From assembly GCA_004078665.1 (NCBI GenBank), contig SCFO01000007.1:98184-162183 (forward strand): 64,000 nucleotides of DNA, read 5' to 3'. Of the stretch, positions 1 through 8,867 are shown piece by piece; the stretch's first letter is position 1, and every line of letters begins with the position of its first letter. The DNA comes from Halobacillus fulvus. Lineage in GTDB: Bacteria; Bacillota; Bacilli; Bacillales; Halobacillaceae. A model generated the notes under the pieces. That model was given only the letters and a program-made list of their open reading frames with translations, ran no database searches and was not told the DNA's origin. The position numbers and the translations under genes are program-made.

Positions 1-1076
1 ACATCAGGAAACGCCGCACCATTTTCGGTAATGTAGATCGGCAGGTCCGTGAAGTCTCGTCTCAGTGTGCGGATCAGCTCACGGAATTCATTCGGCGAGA
101 TGTCCCAGCCCATTCCGGTCTTCGGATAATCGGACTCGGCCGGTTCGAATAAAAGCGGACTTTCCGCTGAATATTGAATCAGGGAGCGATTGTAGAAGTT
201 GATCCCGAAGAAGTCGCACGATGCTGAGATCGACTCCATGTCCCCGGCTTCGATGAACTCAAAGCTGCGGATCTCCTTCGAGTACAGGTTCATCATATCT
301 TTCGGATAGCTTCCCTTGAAAATCGGATCCAAAAACCACCGGTTCACATACCCATCATAATTGTGGGCCGCAAGCTCATCATTCGCGGAAGCACTTGCCG
401 GATAAACCGGCGTCAGGTTCAGCGTAATACCGATCGGCTTTTCATACTTTGTCTCGTTTTTATACAATTCGACCGCTTTTCCGTGAGAAAGCAGGAGATG
501 ATGCGACACCTTGACCGCTTCCTCTAAATCCGTATGGCCTGGTGCATGGACGCCTTCATAATATCCAAGAAGCGCGGCACACCATGGTTCGTTATGTGTA
601 ATCCACATCGACACGACATCATCGAGCTCTTCAAAGCACTTTTTCGCATAATCTAGGAACCAAGTCACCGAGTCGCGATGGACCCAGCCCCCTTTTTCAT
701 AAGCCCACTGTGGCATGTCCCAATGGTAGAGCGTGACGAATGGGCGAATGCCCGCTTCGTTCAGCTTCTTCGCAAGCGTTCGATAGAATTCCATGCCTTC
801 TGGATTGTACTCTCCCGCTCTAGGGAAAATACGCGGCCAGGCGATCGAGAACCTGTACGAATCCACTCCAAGAGATTTAATGATTTCGATATCTTCTTCA
901 AAGCGGTGGTAGTGATCACAAGCGATTTCCCCTGTATCCCCATTCCACACTTTGCCCGGTTGTTTTGAAAATTCATCCCAGATCGAAGGCGTACGGCCGC
1001 CGGCATTGACGGCCCCTTCGATTTGATAGGATGATGTTGCTGTCCCGAAAATGAAGTCTTCTGTGAAAGTCTTCAT
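1..1076 (-). CDS. GH1 family beta-glucosidase (3' end cut by window edge)
   Basis: Cytoplasmic glycoside hydrolase that would cleave beta-glucosides or phospho-beta-glucosides entering the cell. The start is an ATG at 1076; 358 codons are present and the C-terminus lies outside the window. Visible GH1 hallmarks are the N-terminal 'FIFGTATSSYQIEGA' motif, 'THNEPW' holding the acid/base Glu, and 'YITENGA' holding the nucleophile Glu just before the left edge. It is the last gene of a minus-strand operon, 17 bases after the second permease. Because the partner is an ABC transporter rather than a PTS, an unphosphorylated cello-oligosaccharide or other beta-glucoside is the likely substrate (inference). 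The family call is safe; the exact sugar is not. Confidence 0.93.
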   Translation of the reverse strand, partial: MKTFTEDFIFGTATSSYQIEGAVNAGGRTPSIWDEFSKQPGKVWNGDTGEIACDHYHRFEEDIEIIKSLGVDSYRFSIAWPRIFPRAGEYNPEGMEFYRTLAKKLNEAGIRPFVTLYHWDMPQWAYEKGGWVHRDSVTWFLDYAKKCFEELDDVVSMWITHNEPWCAALLGYYEGVHAPGHTDLEEAVKVSHHLLLSHGKAVELYKNETKYEKPIGITLNLTPVYPASASANDELAAHNYDGYVNRWFLDPIFKGSYPKDMMNLYSKEIRSFEFIEAGDMESISASCDFFGINFYNRSLIQYSAESPLLFEPAESDYPKTGMGWDISPNEFRELIRTLRRDFTDLPIYITENGAAFPD

Positions 1077-1093
1077 GTGTACACCCCTTCTCG

Positions 1094-1921
1094 TTAACCT
1101 TTAATAGACCCTGCAGAAATACTGCTGATAATATATTTTGAGAAAAATAGAAACGCTACCATGATCGGCACGACGGAAATCGCGATGCCGATGTACATGG
1201 ACCCTAGATTCTGAGCCACTTGAGAACCCTTCAGGAAGCCCATCAGAACAGGAACCGTGAACTTTTCTGGTGAGAATAAGACGACGAGTGGCACGATGTA
1301 ATTGTTCCACGATCCGATGAACGTGAAGATCGACATCGTCGCAACCGCCGGCATCATGATCGGCAGAGCGACTGTGTGGAATATTTTCAGCTCCCCAGCT
1401 CCGTCGATACGCGCCGCTTCAAGAAGTGATGGATGAAGCGTCGACGCCAAATACTGACGGAGGAAAAAGACGACGAACGGACTGGCGATCGCTGGTACGA
1501 TCAGCGGTATGAACGTATCGAGCGTTCCGATGAAGCGGTTCAGCTCATAGAAACCGATCAACCCGAGCTGACCTGGTACCATCATCATAAGAAGCATGAA
1601 AATAAACAGCGGCTGCTTCCCTTTGAAGTTATAGACGGCAAATCCGAAAGCTGTCAGGGCAGAGAAATAACCACTCAGCACCGTCACCAATACGGACACG
1701 ATCAAGCTGTTTTTAAAGCCATTCCAGATGTTGACGTACTCCATCATCGTCCGGTAATTTTCAAGCAATGCACTGCCCGGCAGGAACGTGAAGCCCATCA
1801 AAATATCTTTCGTATCTCTCGTCGCATTGATAATCATCATGTAAAACGGAAGAGCGCTCACAAGTGTCACCAGGATTAAGAACACATACACGACGGTCTT
1901 GATATTCAACTTTTTACTCAT
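1094..1921 (-). CDS. Sugar ABC transporter permease, MalG type
   Basis: Integral membrane subunit of a carbohydrate importer (CUT1 family), 275 aa with about six hydrophobic segments. The cytoplasmic coupling motif reads 'EAARIDGAGELKIFHTVALP', the classical EAA loop that docks on the ATPase. A strong AGGGGGAT ribosome site precedes the ATG. It follows the other permease by 10 bases. No ATPase gene is visible; CUT1 systems in Bacillaceae often share the MsmX-type ATPase encoded elsewhere, so that is the likely partner (inference). Confidence 0.93.
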   Translation of the reverse strand: MSKKLNIKTVVYVFLILVTLVSALPFYMMIINATRDTKDILMGFTFLPGSALLENYRTMMEYVNIWNGFKNSLIVSVLVTVLSGYFSALTAFGFAVYNFKGKQPLFIFMLLMMMVPGQLGLIGFYELNRFIGTLDTFIPLIVPAIASPFVVFFLRQYLASTLHPSLLEAARIDGAGELKIFHTVALPIMMPAVATMSIFTFIGSWNNYIVPLVVLFSPEKFTVPVLMGFLKGSQVAQNLGSMYIGIAISVVPIMVAFLFFSKYIISSISAGSIKG

Positions 1922-1931
1922 TCTTATCCCC

Positions 1932-2819
1932 CTATTCCTTCACGCTCTTGCGGTACATGGACTTAAAGGTGATGGCCGAGAAAATGACCGTCACAAGGAA
2001 CAATGCGTAAGCTAATGTGGCCGCATAGCCATAGTTGTTATAACGGAACGCTTGGTTGTACAAATATAAAACCATCGTATTGAGCGATCCTTCAGGCGTC
2101 CCCAACCCATCGGTGATCAACATCGGGAGGTCGAAGAGTTGAAGCCCACCAATCAACGACGTGATCATGACGTAGAGCATGATCGGTTTCAATAACGGCA
2201 ACGTAATATGTACGAAAGTCTGCCAGCGGTTCGCTCCATCGATCAGCGCCGCTTCATAAAACTCTCCCGGAATTCCTGCGATACCGGCCATCAAGACGAT
2301 GAACGTGTAACCGAACCACAGCCACGTTAAAATGAGCGCCACCGACACCTGCGCGGTAACCGGCTGGTTCAGCCAGTTGATTGGCTCTGAAATCAGCCCG
2401 ATTTTCTGGAGGAACATGTTCACAGATCCGTGCTGCCAGTCCAGCATAATGCCGAACAAGATGGCGACAGAACTGATCGTAATCAAGTTCGGAAGATAAA
2501 AGATCGCCCGGAAGAACCCGAGTCCTTTAATTTTGAAACGTAAATCCGAAAACAAAGCGGCGAGCAACAGGGCAATCCCTAACTGAAGGGCAAAGTTCAG
2601 TCCCCAGATGATCCACGTATTGAAGAAAGCTTCGTAGAAATAAGAGTCTGTCAAAATACGCGCATAGTTGGCAAGACCGATAAATTCGGGTGTGCCATAT
2701 CCTTCATAATTCGTAAACGTATAATAAAAAGTTAATAAGACCGGATAAATATTAAAGACCAGGAAGATGGCAAAAAAAGGAGCGATAAAAAAGTAGCCTT
2801 TATGATCGAGCTTTTTCAT
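1932..2819 (-). CDS. Sugar ABC transporter permease, MalF type
   Basis: First of two permeases of the sugar importer, 295 aa. The N-terminus is a short basic stretch followed by a membrane segment, typical of MalF/LacF-like CUT1 proteins, and the coupling loop 'EAALIDGANRWQTFVHITLP' is present near residue 190. It is separated from the binding-protein gene by a hairpin that probably lowers downstream expression. The GAAAGAGGG ribosome site supports the ATG start. Confidence 0.93.
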   Translation of the reverse strand: MKKLDHKGYFFIAPFFAIFLVFNIYPVLLTFYYTFTNYEGYGTPEFIGLANYARILTDSYFYEAFFNTWIIWGLNFALQLGIALLLAALFSDLRFKIKGLGFFRAIFYLPNLITISSVAILFGIMLDWQHGSVNMFLQKIGLISEPINWLNQPVTAQVSVALILTWLWFGYTFIVLMAGIAGIPGEFYEAALIDGANRWQTFVHITLPLLKPIMLYVMITSLIGGLQLFDLPMLITDGLGTPEGSLNTMVLYLYNQAFRYNNYGYAATLAYALFLVTVIFSAITFKSMYRKSVKE

Positions 2820-2845
2820 AATGTAATCCCTCTTTCTCTAGCTTA

Positions 2846-2894
2846 AAAAAAGAACAGGGAGATAAGCGGAAGCCGCTCATCCCCCGGCTGTTCT
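2846..2894 (-). terminator. Intercistronic hairpin with U-tract (partial terminator)
   Basis: Read on the minus strand, GAACAG...CTGTTC forms the outer stem and AGCGG/CCGCT an inner stem, followed by seven T residues. It lies between the binding-protein gene and the first permease gene of one operon. Such hairpins are known to let binding protein be made in excess over permease; that role here is inference. Confidence 0.7.
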
Positions 2895-2895
2895 C

Positions 2896-4209
2896 TTATT
2901 GAGGCAATTTGATTTCTGGATAAGCATTCTGTACTTGCTTGTAGAATTCTTCAATCGCTTCTTCCTTGGACTTCTTGCCATCAACGTACTCGATGACCTG
3001 GCCTCCAAGAAGCGTATCAATCTGCTGGTCGTATTCTGTGACGATTCCAGGTTCGATCGATTCCGCCTGCTCTAAGAAAAATTCATAGTTGTTCTGTCCA
3101 TCAAGGAACGGCTCACTGAAATCACCTTTGATTTTTTCTGTAACTGGAAGGTAAGATAGAACATCTCCTGTTTCTTTCGCCCAGTCCGTCAAAAATTCTT
3201 CATCGTGCGTCATCATTTGAACGAAATCCCAAGCCAAATCTTTCTTCTCAGAACCGCTGTAAATTCCTAACCATGTGCCACCCCAGAAATATGGAGATGG
3301 ACCATTTGTCACGGCCCAGTCACCGACCGTGTTTTCAGCATTCAGCTTAAGTACACTGTGAAGTCCCCATGTAGGAAGGGCATAAGCGAATACTTCCGTC
3401 TTTTCAGCTGACTCTCCAGCTTCTTCTTCATTCACTCCGACAGGACCGTCCATTCCGCTGATCCAGGAAGGAGACCATTCCGGAGCAAACGCTGTATATT
3501 CGTTGTCACGAAGCTTTTTCGCATGATCGAAATAATCAAGCTTAGCGTCTGTCATAATCAATTCATTGTTTTCATTCACCCATGGCTGTGGATCCTCACC
3601 TTTTGCAAACCAGCGAATCGCTCCCTCATCCGGGAACAAGCTGTATCCGGCTTGTTTCAGCTTTTCACCTGCTTCAAACACACCATCCCAGCTCGACATC
3701 ATCTCACCGATTTCGTTCGGATCGTCTGTTCCAAGCACTTCTTCCGCGATGCTGCGGCGGTAGAAGATTCCACCAGGTGTCGTCTGCCAAGACAATGCCT
3801 TGACGTTACCCTCAGAATCTTTTCCTAAGTCAAAAACATAATCGACGTAATCGCCGGAAAGAGACTCGGCATTGTAAGGCTCAGCGGAAAGGTTTTCCCA
3901 ATAATCACGGTCTGTCCACTGCTTAAGGAACGCGATTTCCCCAGTGAATACGTCAGGAGCGCCTACGCCACTTTCCAAAACTGGCTTAAGCTTCGTCGGA
4001 TAGTCCGCGATCGGTACAATCGTCAGCTCCACCTTCACACCATTTTTCTCTTCAAACGTTTTGATCGGTTCTTTCAATTCATCTGTGAACGACCATACTT
4101 TCAAAACATCGTCATCCCCGGACGTCGCATCCGTCTCGGACGAACAAGCGGTACCAATCAACAATAAGGCCAACATCAAACTTAAGACGATCCACTTCTT
4201 CACAAACAA
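2896..4209 (-). CDS. Sugar ABC transporter substrate-binding lipoprotein
   Basis: Extracellular solute-binding protein (family 1), 437 aa, exported and lipid-anchored: a basic start, a hydrophobic stretch and the lipobox 'LLIGTAC' with Cys22. The mature part has the family pattern of aromatic residues, such as 'YFWGGTWLGIY', that stack on sugar rings. It captures the sugar outside the membrane and delivers it to the two permeases downstream. It is the first gene of the operon and sits behind a LacI/CcpA-type operator and promoter. The ligand is probably a beta-glucoside, judged only from the GH1 enzyme in the same operon. Confidence 0.93.
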   Translation of the reverse strand: MFVKKWIVLSLMLALLLIGTACSSETDATSGDDDVLKVWSFTDELKEPIKTFEEKNGVKVELTIVPIADYPTKLKPVLESGVGAPDVFTGEIAFLKQWTDRDYWENLSAEPYNAESLSGDYVDYVFDLGKDSEGNVKALSWQTTPGGIFYRRSIAEEVLGTDDPNEIGEMMSSWDGVFEAGEKLKQAGYSLFPDEGAIRWFAKGEDPQPWVNENNELIMTDAKLDYFDHAKKLRDNEYTAFAPEWSPSWISGMDGPVGVNEEEAGESAEKTEVFAYALPTWGLHSVLKLNAENTVGDWAVTNGPSPYFWGGTWLGIYSGSEKKDLAWDFVQMMTHDEEFLTDWAKETGDVLSYLPVTEKIKGDFSEPFLDGQNNYEFFLEQAESIEPGIVTEYDQQIDTLLGGQVIEYVDGKKSKEEAIEEFYKQVQNAYPEIKLPQ

Positions 4210-4243
4210 AACCCCCTGATATTAAATTGTCGTGCCCTAGAAC

Positions 4244-4255
4244 GAAACCGGTTTC
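4244..4255. promoter_or_regulatory. LacI-family operator, proximal copy
   Basis: Perfect 12-base palindrome GAAACCGGTTTC, 35 bases upstream of the binding-protein start codon, with the central CG and A/T flanks typical of LacI/GalR-family operators. It lies about 175 bases from a second palindrome at 4421. The pair could allow looping or use two different regulators (inference). The cognate repressor gene is not in the window. Confidence 0.6.
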
Positions 4256-4420
4256 TTAAATCGCAAAAAAATATAAGTATTTTAATCGACGAAAGAAGAA
4301 ATAAGGATATAAAAACGCTGGAAACCCCATGATCTCCCGTCTATAGACACCATAAAAACCTTAAACTTATGTGAAAAACAAAGAGGTTAAACAATGATTT
4401 TTGCGAACATTCATTTCTAT

Positions 4421-4471
4421 ACGAAAGCGCTTTCGTAAACCAATTATATTCGCGCCGGATTGTAATTACAA
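4421..4471 (-). promoter_or_regulatory. Operon promoter with overlapping cre/LacI operator
   Basis: Minus-strand promoter with -35 TTGTAA (4471-4466), 17-base spacer and -10 TATAAT (4448-4443). Immediately downstream, across the expected start site, is the perfect 16-base palindrome acgaaagcgctttcgt (4421-4436), which fits a CcpA cre site or a LacI-family operator. This placement would block initiation when occupied. The long leader from here to the start codon is over 200 bases. Confidence 0.75.
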
Positions 4472-4607
4472 TAGTTTCCTGTAAAAAAGTTTTATTTTTT
4501 AGAAAATTTTTCATAAGCGTTGTTATGATTCCGTTGAACTTCTAGTAAGAAAGATAAATATGTTTCAAGAAGATTTCGTAACTCCCCCATCTGCTTGTTC
4601 ATTGACA

Positions 4608-4640
4608 CAAAAAAAAGAAGACCTCTAAAGCGAGGTCTTC
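4608..4640 (-). terminator. Rho-independent terminator of the betaine operon
   Basis: On the minus strand, a 9-bp perfect stem GAAGACCTC/GAGGTCTTC with a 6-base loop is followed by a run of T residues. It sits just after the betA stop codon. Confidence 0.88.
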
Positions 4641-4653
4641 TCTAATCCGTTAT

Positions 4654-6333
4654 TTATTTAACTGTACCAGCCTCAGGGTCGTGTTCCCCGTGACGATAGT
4701 AGTCTGCATCGATTGGATCAAGCGGCTTGCGACCAAGGATAAGGTCTGCTGCTTTTTCCGCCAGCATCAATACCGGTGCGTGGATGTTGCCGTTTGTGAC
4801 ATAAGGCATTGCAGACGCATCGACGACACGTACGTTATCAAGTCCGTGAACCTTCATGGATTCAGGATCGACGACAGCCATCGGGTCTGAAGCAGGTCCC
4901 ATTTTCGCTGTACAGGATGGGTGAAGCGCTGTTTCTGCGTCTTCTCGTACCCAATCCAAAATCTCTTCGTCCGTCTTGACCGTTGGGCCAGGAGAGATTT
5001 CGCCAGCGTTATAAGGCTTCATGGACGGCTGGGACATGATTTCACGTGTGATGCGGATCGCTTCGACCCACTCACGCTTGTCTTGTTCCGTAGATAGATA
5101 GTTGTACACCATGCTTGGGTGCTCTTTCGGATCTTTGGAACGGATCTTCAAGGATCCACGAGCATCGGAGTACATCGGTCCGATGTGGACTTGGAATCCG
5201 TGATCTGTCGGTGCTTTTTGTCCATCGTAACGTACGGCTACCGGAAGGAAGTGGAACATCAAGTTCGGGTAGTCGACGTCATCGTTGGAGCGTACGAATC
5301 CTCCACCTTCGAAGTGGTTCGTTGCGGCTGGACCTGTACGTCCAAGCATCCACTGCAGGCCAATCCACGGCATGCGACGCTTCTGAAGGTTCGGCTGTTC
5401 AGATACAGGCACTGGGCATGCGTGCTGAACGTACACTTCAAGGTGGTCCTGGAGGTTTTCACCGACACCTGGAAGGTCAACGACTGGATCGATGCCAAGG
5501 GAGCGAAGGTGTTCCGCATCCCCTACTCCAGAAAGTTGAAGCAGCTGTGGTGTATTGATCGCACCACCTGAAAGGATGATTTCACCGGCTTCGACTTTGT
5601 GTGTCTTACCGTTTCGACGATATGTCAGTCCTTTCGCACGTGTTCCGTCAAAATCAATGTTTGTTACGAATGCACGTGTTTTGACGGTCAGATTCTCACG
5701 CTTCATCGCCGGGTGCAAGTACGCACGGGAAGCGGACAAGCGTTGGCCTTTATACACGTGCTTATCAAACGGTCCGAAACCTTCTTGACGGAAACCGTTG
5801 ACGTCCGGAGTTTTATTGTAACCCGCTTCTACAGCTGAGTTAAAGAAGGCTTGGAAAAGTGGGTTTGTCGCCGGGCCACGCTCTAGTTTGATCGGGCCAT
5901 CGTTTCCGCGAAGCTCATCATCAGGTGATGCTAGCGCGTTTTCAAGGCGCTTGAAGTATGGCAGGCAGTGTGCCCAGTCCCAGTTTTCCATTCCTTTGTC
6001 AGATCCCCAGCGCTCGTAGTCTTTCGGGTTACCGCGCTGATAAATCATACCGTTGATGGAGCTTGAGCCTCCAAGCACTTTACCGCGGGCATGAGGGATG
6101 CGGCGCCCGTTCATATATGGTTCGGGGTCTGTTTCATATTGCCAGTCATAGAGGTTTTTACCTGAAGGGAATGGGAGAGCGGCCGGCATCTGAATCAGCA
6201 GATCCCAGTTATAGTCACTACGTCCTGCTTCTAGAACTAGAACATTTTTCTTTCCATCGGCACTTAGACGGTCTCCGAGTACAGAACCTGCACTACCGCC
6301 ACCAACAATCACAATATCGTAAGATTCAGTCAT
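4654..6333 (-). CDS. betA: Choline dehydrogenase, FAD-dependent GMC oxidoreductase
   Basis: Oxidises choline to betaine aldehyde, the first step of glycine betaine synthesis. The N-terminus '[19 protein letters not shown]' is the FAD-binding Rossmann fold; '[20 protein letters not shown]' is the GMC signature; the C-terminal region has '[10 protein letters not shown]' and '[17 protein letters not shown]', which hold the active-site pair. I chose the ATG at 6333 (559 aa) because AAGGAGGAA precedes it by 7 bases; a longer reading frame upstream lacks such a site. It follows gbsA in one transcription unit. Note that this is the GMC-type enzyme rather than the unrelated iron-containing GbsB dehydrogenase used by Bacillus subtilis. 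Confidence 0.94.
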   Translation of the reverse strand: MTESYDIVIVGGGSAGSVLGDRLSADGKKNVLVLEAGRSDYNWDLLIQMPAALPFPSGKNLYDWQYETDPEPYMNGRRIPHARGKVLGGSSSINGMIYQRGNPKDYERWGSDKGMENWDWAHCLPYFKRLENALASPDDELRGNDGPIKLERGPATNPLFQAFFNSAVEAGYNKTPDVNGFRQEGFGPFDKHVYKGQRLSASRAYLHPAMKRENLTVKTRAFVTNIDFDGTRAKGLTYRRNGKTHKVEAGEIILSGGAINTPQLLQLSGVGDAEHLRSLGIDPVVDLPGVGENLQDHLEVYVQHACPVPVSEQPNLQKRRMPWIGLQWMLGRTGPAATNHFEGGGFVRSNDDVDYPNLMFHFLPVAVRYDGQKAPTDHGFQVHIGPMYSDARGSLKIRSKDPKEHPSMVYNYLSTEQDKREWVEAIRITREIMSQPSMKPYNAGEISPGPTVKTDEEILDWVREDAETALHPSCTAKMGPASDPMAVVDPESMKVHGLDNVRVVDASAMPYVTNGNIHAPVLMLAEKAADLILGRKPLDPIDADYYRHGEHDPEAGTVK

Positions 6334-6362
6334 CCGTCTGTTCCTCCTTGATGTCCATATTG

Positions 6363-6399
6363 GAGGGAAGAGCTCTGGCAATAGCCGGAGCTTTCCCTC
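6363..6399 (-). other. Long hairpin between gbsA and betA
   Basis: GAGGGAA(g)AGCTCtGGC pairs with GCCgGAGCTTTCCCTC around an AATA loop; one bulge and one G-U pair interrupt a 16-bp stem. It lies in the 138-base gap between the two betaine genes. On the minus strand no T-run follows, so it is more likely an mRNA-stabilising or processing element than a full terminator (inference). Confidence 0.6.
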
Positions 6400-6471
6400 T
6401 TATTTTGTGTGGTTGATTTTTTATAAAAGTTACGCGTTTGTTTGCTTCCGTTAAAAACGATCCTCGTTCGA

Positions 6472-7950
6472 TTAGAACCAGTTGATTGGTTCTGGGTTAA
6501 GGTTCTGGAAGATGTGCTTCGTTTCGGTGTACTCTTCCAAACCAGGCTTCCCTAGCTCACGGCCGATACCAGACTGCTTGAATCCGCCCCACGGCGCGTG
6601 CGGGAAGTATAGGTTGAATTCATTGATCCATACCGTTCCCATGCGCATTTTCGCAGCGCAACGTTGAGCTTTTGCAATATCATTTGTCCAAACTCCTCCG
6701 GAAAGACCGTAGATGGAGTCATTGGCAAGCTTCATCGCTTCTTCTTCTGTCGTGAACTTCTCAACCGTAATGACCGGTCCGAAGCCTTCTTCCTGGACAA
6801 CGCTCATATCTGTTGTGCAGTCTGTGAAGATCGTCGGAAGGAAGAAGAATCCGTTTTGAAGTTCAGGATCCTCCGGACGCTTACCGCCGATCGCGACGGT
6901 TGCGCCTTCTTCGATTCCTTTTTGTACATACTTCTCGACCTTCGCAAGGTGTTCTGCTGAAATGAGTGGTCCCATTTGCGTATCTTCATCAAAGCCGCTT
7001 CCGAGCTTGAAGTTTTTCACACGCTCGACAAGAGCTTCGACGAACTTATCGTGAATGCTCTCTTCGACAATTAGGCGTGTTCCCGCAGAACAAATTTGTC
7101 CAGCGTGGAAGAATACGCCGTTCAACGCCTGGTCGACCGCTGTATCAAAATCAGCATCGGCGAAGATGACGTTCGGGTTCTTCCCGCCAAGCTCAAGCGC
7201 AAGCTTCTTCACATTAGAGCTTGCCGCCTGCATGATTTTCTTCCCGGTTTCGATTCCACCTGTGAAGGAAATCAAATCGACGTCATCGCTCGTAGAAAGC
7301 TCCGCACCGACGGTAGCTCCTGAACCTAGTACAAGGTTGGCTACTCCAGCAGGCACGCCCGCTTCTTCCATCAGTTCAAACACTTTCAACGTTGTCAGTG
7401 GCGTAATCTCACTCGGCTTCATCACCAGCGTGTTTCCTGCTGCAAGTGCCGGAGCGAGCTTCCAGGACGCCTGAAGTAACGGATAGTTCCAAGGTGTAAT
7501 TTGACCGCAAACTCCGACAGGCTCGCGTACAACTTGACTGATGGAGTTCGGCACTGGAGAATCGATCATCTCGCCGCCGTCTTTATCCGCAATGTCTGCG
7601 TAATAACGGAAGACACCTGCAATGTCGTCCATATCTCCGCGACTTTCTTCCATTGTCTTCCCTGTGTCCAATGATTCGAGGTAAGCCAGTTCCTCTTTGT
7701 CTCTTTGGATCAGCTCAGCAATTTTGCGCACGATTTCGCCACGCTCCGCTGCCGGAGTCGTCGCCCATACTCCTTTGTCAAAAGTGGCTCTTGCTGCTGC
7801 AATCGCTTCTTTCGCTTCTTTTTCATCGCCTTCTGGTACTGTGGCGATAACTTCCTGGTTGAATGGATTGATGATGTCACGCGTATTTTCGGAATCCGCG
7901 CCTGTCCATTTCCCATTAATGTAATGTTGCATTTGTATGTTTACGTCCAT
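6472..7950 (-). CDS. gbsA: Betaine aldehyde dehydrogenase
   Basis: NAD(P)-dependent aldehyde dehydrogenase, 492 aa, converting betaine aldehyde to the osmoprotectant glycine betaine in the cytoplasm. Counting from the chosen ATG, active-site residues are visible: Asn155 in 'PWNYP', Glu253 in 'LELGGK' and the nucleophile Cys287 in 'GQICSAG'. A TTG five codons further upstream is possible, but the ATG at 7950 has GGAG at the right distance and gives the family's usual length. It is the first gene of the gbsA-betA unit, divergent from gbsR, so choline-dependent derepression by GbsR is expected from the B. subtilis system. Confidence 0.95.
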   Translation of the reverse strand: MDVNIQMQHYINGKWTGADSENTRDIINPFNQEVIATVPEGDEKEAKEAIAAARATFDKGVWATTPAAERGEIVRKIAELIQRDKEELAYLESLDTGKTMEESRGDMDDIAGVFRYYADIADKDGGEMIDSPVPNSISQVVREPVGVCGQITPWNYPLLQASWKLAPALAAGNTLVMKPSEITPLTTLKVFELMEEAGVPAGVANLVLGSGATVGAELSTSDDVDLISFTGGIETGKKIMQAASSNVKKLALELGGKNPNVIFADADFDTAVDQALNGVFFHAGQICSAGTRLIVEESIHDKFVEALVERVKNFKLGSGFDEDTQMGPLISAEHLAKVEKYVQKGIEEGATVAIGGKRPEDPELQNGFFFLPTIFTDCTTDMSVVQEEGFGPVITVEKFTTEEEAMKLANDSIYGLSGGVWTNDIAKAQRCAAKMRMGTVWINEFNLYFPHAPWGGFKQSGIGRELGKPGLEEYTETKHIFQNLNPEPINWF

Positions 7951-8011
7951 TTTGATCAACTCCAATTTCGAGAGTAGATTAATTTCGTTAAGAATTTATT
8001 TAACGTTTTAA

Positions 8012-8040
8012 ACACTAACATGCGTTTTTGAACTTGTCAA
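8012..8040 (-). promoter_or_regulatory. Predicted gbsA-betA promoter
   Basis: Minus strand: -35 TTGACA (8040-8035), 17-base spacer, weak -10 TAGTGT (8017-8012) with an upstream TG that could make it an extended -10. A weak -10 with a perfect -35 fits a regulated promoter. The GbsR operator is expected here but I could not define it. Confidence 0.5.
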
Positions 8041-8140
8041 ACGGTCTTTTGAAAAAAGTTTCGAAAAAATAACCGCCTATGATAATCATTGATACGAGCG
8101 TATTTATAGATGGTTTTTTCATATATAAAGAAACGTTCAT

Positions 8141-8168
8141 TTGACATTTCATCTCAAAGCGTTAATAT
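8141..8168 (+). promoter_or_regulatory. Predicted gbsR promoter
   Basis: TTGACA at 8141-8146, 16-base spacer and TAATAT at 8163-8168, about 70 bases before the gbsR start codon. It diverges from the gbsA promoter within the same 286-base intergenic region. Confidence 0.55.
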
Positions 8169-8236
8169 GAGGATCATAAAGAACATTAAATAAATATTTA
8201 ACAAGGTTTACTTTTTTCATAAAAGGAGAGACCCCA

Positions 8237-8788
8237 ATGAGTGAATCTACAGAAAGACCAAACGTTCAAATAGAAGAAGCGAAAGATAAAGTGATGGGTG
8301 CGATTGCAGAGACGATGGATTTGTACGGTGTCACCCCCGCTGCGGCGAACCTGTATGCGACGATGTACTTCGAGGATCAGATGACACTGGATGAGATGCG
8401 GACAGAGCTCGGCATGAGCAAGCCGAGCATGAGCACGAGCGTCCGTAAGCTTCAAGAAATCGAAATGGTGAAAAAAACATTCACCCGCGGATCCCGCAAG
8501 CATACGTATGCAGCGGAGAAAAATTTCTTCCGTTCGTTCATGGCGTTCTACTGCCAAATGTGGGAGCGGGAGGCCAAAATGAATTTGTCAGCAATCGAAG
8601 AAGCCCAGGAAGATTTCGTGGACGTGATGAAGGATGCGGACAGTACACCGGATGTTGTGGCGAAAGCGAAGAAGTTTTACGATCAGCTGGAAGAATCGAA
8701 AACGTACTATTATTGGTTGCACGATCTCGTAGAAAGTATTAGAAGCGGAAAGATTTTTGAGTTTTTGCCGAAGGATCGGCAGCGGTAA
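8237..8788 (+). CDS. gbsR: Choline-responsive transcriptional repressor GbsR
   Basis: MarR-related winged-helix repressor, 183 aa, with the HTH around residues 50-100 ('MTLDEMRTELGMSKPSMSTS' is the recognition region). GbsR of B. subtilis represses choline uptake and the gbsAB operon and is released by choline binding. The gene diverges from gbsA, exactly the expected arrangement. AAGGAGAG precedes the ATG. A terminator follows directly. Confidence 0.92.
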   Translation: MSESTERPNVQIEEAKDKVMGAIAETMDLYGVTPAAANLYATMYFEDQMTLDEMRTELGMSKPSMSTSVRKLQEIEMVKKTFTRGSRKHTYAAEKNFFRSFMAFYCQMWEREAKMNLSAIEEAQEDFVDVMKDADSTPDVVAKAKKFYDQLEESKTYYYWLHDLVESIRSGKIFEFLPKDRQR

Positions 8789-8817
8789 AAAATGAGCAGC
8801 TATGAAGAATACAGAAA

Positions 8818-8848
8818 GCAGGGACTCTGGCTGAGTCCCTGCTTTTTT
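8818..8848 (+). terminator. gbsR terminator
   Basis: Perfect 10-bp stem GCAGGGACTC/GAGTCCCTGC with a 5-base loop, followed by TTTTTT. Confidence 0.92.
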
Positions 8849-8867
8849 GTGTATTAGCCATCCATCC

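Noticed and set aside
5115-5571. Overlapping plus-strand frames of about 150 codons
   Set aside because: Antisense to betA, whose FAD and GMC motifs are intact on the other strand.
4654-6333. Annotation as GbsB, the iron-containing choline dehydrogenase of B. subtilis
   Set aside because: The protein has a GMC FAD-binding fold and signatures, so it is BetA-type despite the gbsA/gbsR neighbours.
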